Part shown: one piece after another, positions 60,618-64,000 of the stretch
How positions within the stretch are numbered: position 1 is the stretch's first letter
How the letters are laid out: every line of letters begins with the position of its first letter
Source: Lewinellaceae bacterium
GTDB lineage: Bacteria > Bacteroidota > Bacteroidia > Chitinophagales > Saprospiraceae
Assembly (NCBI GenBank): GCA_016712415.1
Contig: JADJRC010000016.1
Span: 124,001 to 188,000, forward strand
Direction: 5' to 3'
Length of the DNA: 64,000 bases
Notes under the pieces: generated by a model
What the model was told of the DNA's origin: nothing
Database searches by the model: none
Seen by the model: the letters and a program-made list of their open reading frames with translations, nothing else
Made by a program: the position numbers and the translations under genes

Positions 60618-61595
60618 CTATTCCGGCGCTTCCCCGGACCGGCTTTTCCACAGCGAAACAGCCACGCCTATAGCCAGTAGCAGTCCGATCACACCCAGCG
60701 AAATGCCGATCGGAATATGCACCTTTAACGGGATGAGCATCATCTTGGCTCCAATAAAAAACAATATGGCGATCAGGCTGTATCGCAGATGTTCGAAACG
60801 GTCGAGTACGTTGGCCAGCACGAAATACAGCGATCGCAAACCCATGATTGCGAAGATGTTGGAGGAAAAGACCAGGAATGGATCAGTCGTAATGGAAAAG
60901 ACGGCAGGTACGGAATCGAATGCGAACAGGATATCGGTCGTTTCGATAACCATCAGTGCCACGAACATCGGCGTTACGGCGCGGCGACCGTCTTCCACCG
61001 TAAAGAAATGACCGCCGTCGTAACTGCTGCTCACCGGGTAAAAGCGCCGGATGAATTTTACGACAGAGCGGTTGTTGATATCCTCTTCCTCTCCGTCATG
61101 CTGAGCGAGCATTTTATACGCCGAATACAACAGGAACAACCCGAAAATATAAAACAGCCAGGAAAAGTTGTGCACCAGCGCGATGCCGAGTCCGATCAGG
61201 ATACCGCGAAAAACAAGCACCCCGATGATGCCACAGAACAGGATGCGGTGCTGGTACATCTTGGGTACACGAAACTTGCTGAATACGAGGGCCATGACAA
61301 ACAGGTTGTCAATACTCAGCGATTCTTCCAGCAAATAACCCGTAAAAAACTTGAGGGCGGCCTCTTCACCGTCCATTGGCTCATGCACGTACGTGCCCAG
61401 ATTTTGCCACTGGTTTTCATAGGCGAAATAAATAAAAACATTGAAGCCCAACGCCAGCACAATCCAGCCAATGGTACTCAATACCGCTTCCCGTGCGGTA
61501 GGGATATGCGCTTTTTTATTAAACAGACCGAGATCCGCCGCCATCAGCACGAATATCAGGGCGATGAATCCGATCCAGACTAAAGGGTCTATCAT
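60618..61595 (-). CDS. TerC family integral membrane protein
   Basis: A 325-aa polytopic protein of the TerC/Alx group, linked in other bacteria to tellurite resistance and to manganese export. Seen: WIGFIALIFVLMAADLGLFNKKAH (helix 1 plus the conserved DLGLF), FFTGYLLEESLSIDNLFVMALVF (about 86-108, with the E...DN acidic residues in the membrane), FVALMVIETTDILFAFDSVPAVF (about 205-227, the second acidic cluster), and FSSNIFAIMGLRSLYF. Nine or so membrane helices. No ter operon and no visible yybP-ykoY riboswitch upstream. It is divergent from the subtilase gene. Confidence 0.92.
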   Translation of the reverse strand: MIDPLVWIGFIALIFVLMAADLGLFNKKAHIPTAREAVLSTIGWIVLALGFNVFIYFAYENQWQNLGTYVHEPMDGEEAALKFFTGYLLEESLSIDNLFVMALVFSKFRVPKMYQHRILFCGIIGVLVFRGILIGLGIALVHNFSWLFYIFGLFLLYSAYKMLAQHDGEEEDINNRSVVKFIRRFYPVSSSYDGGHFFTVEDGRRAVTPMFVALMVIETTDILFAFDSVPAVFSITTDPFLVFSSNIFAIMGLRSLYFVLANVLDRFEHLRYSLIAILFFIGAKMMLIPLKVHIPIGISLGVIGLLLAIGVAVSLWKSRSGEAPE

Positions 61596-61683
61596 GTCAG
61601 CAGTGTTTTGTCGGGTCTTTTGGCGGATTTTGGCAAATCAGTCGGCATGCGGGCGCAAAGTTTATGGTTTCTTTGAACAATAG

Positions 61684-61691
61684 TATATTTG
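61684..61691 (+). promoter_or_regulatory. -7 motif before the subtilase gene
   Basis: TATATTTG fits TAnnTTTG, about 116 nt before the ATG at 61807. The 211-bp divergent gap contains no other feature I can name. Confidence 0.4.
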
Positions 61692-61806
61692 GCATAAAAT
61701 AAGCAGCAAAACACGCGCCTTCTTTTTTGGTTGCGTCGTTTCCTTCCGACCCGGCTCATTCATCTACCGACTAATCGCTTTTCTCGATCAATCCGCCATC
61801 TCAAAA

Positions 61807-64000
61807 ATGAAATTCTGTTACGCGCTACTGCTCGCAATGGCTGCCGGTTTGCCGGTTTTTGCCCAGGACTCCCTCCCTGTCAGGCTCCCTGCCGGCGTCG
61901 AAATTTTTCCCGAAAATTACACAAAAATCCTCGAAAATGTACCCGAAAGTGTCCATGATCTGATGGATGGCATGTACGTCCGATACGTCCAGTGTTACCG
62001 TATCCCCGACGCAACCCAACGCGCTGCGCTGGAAAAAGAAGGGCTCCGCTTCCTGGCATACGTTCCCTTTGGCACATACCTCGTCGCCATCCCGGAAGGG
62101 TTTGACCTGGTAAAGCTGCAAGCCATCAATCCCCGGAGCCTCGTAGAGGTACAACCCGGATGGAAAATGGCTCAAAGTCTGCGCGAATTGCCCTATGGCG
62201 ACTGGGCGGTACATGGCGGGCAGGTCGACATTAATATTCAGGTCTACCCGCATGTAGGCATACCGCGCGGTGCAGCGCTTTGCCGGCAATCGGGATTTTC
62301 CGTGCTGCTCGAAGGCAATCAAAACGGCTTTCTGCAAATCAGGCTGCCTCAGGACAAGATAATTGAACTTGCCGCGATGCCCTGGGTACAGAGCCTGGAA
62401 CTCATTGCCCCGCCCGCCGAACCCGACGATACCCGCGGGCGCGGGCTGCATCGATCCAATTTACTCGACAGCGGTCATCCTTCCGGACTGAAATTTAACG
62501 GCGACGGGGTAAGTGTGCTTGTGCGCGACGACGGACCCCTGGGGCCGCACATCGATTACCGGGGCAGGCTGTTTAACAATACCGAACCCGGCGCCGACGG
62601 TACCCATGGCGACGGGGTAGGCGGCATACTCGCCGGTGCGGGCAATCTCGACCCTACAAAAAAGGGTATGGCGACCGGCGCTAATGTGTACGCCATTCGA
62701 TACACCCCGGATTTTCAGGATCAAACCCTGCCGCTCCATCTCGATAAAAACGTCACCATAACCAACACCTCCTATTCCAACGGCTGTAATGTGGGCTATA
62801 CCCTCGCTGCTCAAACCGTCGACCAGCAGATGTTCCAGCATCCCACACTCACCCATGTCTTTTCGGCGGGAAACTCGAACAACATCAGCAACTGCCTGAG
62901 CTATGGCGCCGGCAACCAGTGGGGCAACATCACCGGTGGCCACAAGATGGCCAAAAATGCCGTCGTCACGGCCAACCTGATGCCGGATGGAACACTGGTC
63001 TCCAGTTCCAGCCGCGGCCCGGCATACGACGGAAGGCTCAAACCCGACATCTCGGCCAACGGAAACGACCAGGAATCGACAGACCAGGACAATGCTTATT
63101 TCGTGTTCGGGGGGACCTCTGCGGCGGCCCCCGGTATCGCAGGGGTACTGGCCCAGCTCACCCAGGCCTATAAAACGATGCACGGCGGACAGGAACCCCG
63201 CTCCGTACTGCTGAAAGCTGCCATGCTCAATACCGCCAACGACCTCGGCAATACCGGTCCCGATTTCATGTTCGGCTGGGGCCACGTGAATGCCTGGCGC
63301 GCCTACCGGCTGCTGGAACAAAACAACTGGCTCGAAGGGCAGGTCGATCATGCGGGAAGTGCCACGCACAACGTTGAGGTGCCGGCAGGTACACGCCAGC
63401 TCAGGGTCATGATCTGCTGGACCGACCCGCCGGCATCCGTGAATGCCGCCAGGGCACTGACCAACGACCTTGACCTGCAGGTGCTGACCTCGGACGGCGC
63501 TGCGCGGTTGCCCTGGAAACTTAACCCGGCGCCCGGCGCCGTTGCCCTCAACCTGCCTGCGGCAAAAGGCCGCGATTCGCTCAACAACGTGGAGCAGGTG
63601 TCTGTCGATGACCCGGCGCCGGGCAATTACTCGGTCACGGTCAGCGGCGCGGAGGTTCCTTTTGGTCCCCAGACCTATGTACTGGTCTGGGAATTTGTCA
63701 GCGATAACGTACGGATCACCTACCCGGCAGGTGGCGAAGGGCTTGTGCCGGGCGAGGTGGAACGCATACACTGGGATGCCTACGGGAATCAGGGCGTGTT
63801 TTCGCTGCGGTATTCCACCGACGATGGCTTCAGTTGGCAGCAGATCGCCGATGTGCCGGGCGACAAACGCTTGTTCGACTGGCAGGTGCCCGATGTGCTG
63901 AGCGGCAGGGTCCGGCTCCAGATACAGCGGGGACTGGCGAGTTACCTGACCGAATTCCCGCTGAGTATCGTACCGGTTCCGGAGAATATTCAGGTGGAAA
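61807..64000 (+). CDS. Subtilisin-like S8 serine peptidase, exported, C-terminus outside the window
   Basis: The frame is open from the ATG at 61807 to the right edge, at least 731 residues. Signal peptide MKFCYALLLAMAAGLPVFAQ. A propeptide-like region runs to about residue 215. The peptidase domain has the aspartate in VLVRDDGPLGPHIDY, histidine in DGTHGDGVGGILAGAGN (HGDGVGG), oxyanion asparagine in FSAGNSNN, and serine in GGTSAAAPGIAGVLAQ, so the triad is complete. Beyond it are beta-sandwich modules (TRQLRVMICWTDPPAS; HWDAYGNQGVFSLRYSTDDG), typical of large Bacteroidota subtilases, which usually end in a T9SS sorting domain; that end is not visible. Confidence 0.9.
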   Translation, partial: MKFCYALLLAMAAGLPVFAQDSLPVRLPAGVEIFPENYTKILENVPESVHDLMDGMYVRYVQCYRIPDATQRAALEKEGLRFLAYVPFGTYLVAIPEGFDLVKLQAINPRSLVEVQPGWKMAQSLRELPYGDWAVHGGQVDINIQVYPHVGIPRGAALCRQSGFSVLLEGNQNGFLQIRLPQDKIIELAAMPWVQSLELIAPPAEPDDTRGRGLHRSNLLDSGHPSGLKFNGDGVSVLVRDDGPLGPHIDYRGRLFNNTEPGADGTHGDGVGGILAGAGNLDPTKKGMATGANVYAIRYTPDFQDQTLPLHLDKNVTITNTSYSNGCNVGYTLAAQTVDQQMFQHPTLTHVFSAGNSNNISNCLSYGAGNQWGNITGGHKMAKNAVVTANLMPDGTLVSSSSRGPAYDGRLKPDISANGNDQESTDQDNAYFVFGGTSAAAPGIAGVLAQLTQAYKTMHGGQEPRSVLLKAAMLNTANDLGNTGPDFMFGWGHVNAWRAYRLLEQNNWLEGQVDHAGSATHNVEVPAGTRQLRVMICWTDPPASVNAARALTNDLDLQVLTSDGAARLPWKLNPAPGAVALNLPAAKGRDSLNNVEQVSVDDPAPGNYSVTVSGAEVPFGPQTYVLVWEFVSDNVRITYPAGGEGLVPGEVERIHWDAYGNQGVFSLRYSTDDGFSWQQIADVPGDKRLFDWQVPDVLSGRVRLQIQRGLASYLTEFPLSIVPVPENIQVE

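Noticed and set aside
60385..61806. yybP-ykoY (manganese) riboswitch before terC
   Set aside because: The 211-bp divergent gap shows no recognisable conserved core of that riboswitch.
62461..63771. 436-aa minus-strand frame over the subtilase gene
   Set aside because: The plus strand carries a complete S8 catalytic triad in one frame; the minus frame is a shadow.

Overview
The window looks like chromosomal DNA of a Bacteroidota bacterium, probably Saprospiria-like; that finer placement is an inference. It shows a T9SS type A C-terminal sorting domain, a SusC/SusD outer-membrane pair, DUF4199 proteins, CRTAC1-like FG-GAP lipoproteins, a PASTA-containing division PBP, and many intergenic TAnnTTTG motifs, which is the -7 promoter element of this phylum. 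Coding DNA is moderately GC-rich and intergenic DNA AT-rich. I see no rRNA, tRNA, CRISPR array, transposase or prophage.

Layout. 1-6.7 kb: the tail of a formylglycine-generating-enzyme (FGE) domain protein, a damaged MsbA-type ABC exporter, a T9SS-exported protein, a membrane LuxR-type regulator, a DUF4199 protein, a beta-barrel protein and ornithine aminotransferase (rocD). 6.87-7.26 kb: an almost pure C/G homopolymer tract, probably an assembly artefact. 7.3-17.1 kb: mixed genes, mostly on the minus strand (TonB-domain protein, RtcB ligase, HMG-CoA lyase, acetyltransferase, oxidoreductase, DJ-1-like lipoprotein, VWA protein, and a two-gene unit with a SLATT-like DUF4231 membrane protein). 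17.3-19.0 kb: gamma-glutamyltransferase.

19.3-37.3 kb is a complete Bacteroidota dcw (division and cell wall) cluster: mraZ, rsmH, ftsL-like, ftsI/PBP, murE, mraY, murD, ftsW, murG, murC, ftsQ, ftsA, ftsZ. It starts at a MraZ box and a -7 motif and ends at a strong terminator after ftsZ. Three unusual genes sit inside it: a four-helix-bundle (S23/IVP-like) gene between ftsL and ftsI, flanked by two long heptanucleotide arrays in inverted orientation, and an MscS channel plus a small lipoprotein between murG and murC. ftsA-ftsZ has its own likely promoter.

37.4-45.5 kb: a TIR-like remnant, a Pit phosphate transporter, a TPR histidine kinase, a phosphate-porin-like protein and a frameshifted oligopeptidase B. 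45.5-58.2 kb: an FG-GAP lipoprotein, a roughly 23-unit array of a 34-bp repeat, SusD, SusC, a NagB/PIG-L fusion, and a divergent LacI-family regulator with two palindromic operators 31 bp apart. 58.3-64 kb: a caspase-like protein with a decayed FGE domain, a 48-aa basic protein, TerC, and a subtilase running off the right end.

Two themes recur. First, arrays of 7-nt repeats sit directly at the 3' ends of genes and often contain the stop codon. Second, several genes, including the essential murE, carry single-base frameshifts, which suggests that part of the sequence has residual errors. My main candidate for a new system is the four-helix-bundle gene framed by inverted heptamer arrays inside the dcw operon. 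It resembles the intervening sequences of bacterial 23S rRNA, but lies in an mRNA.
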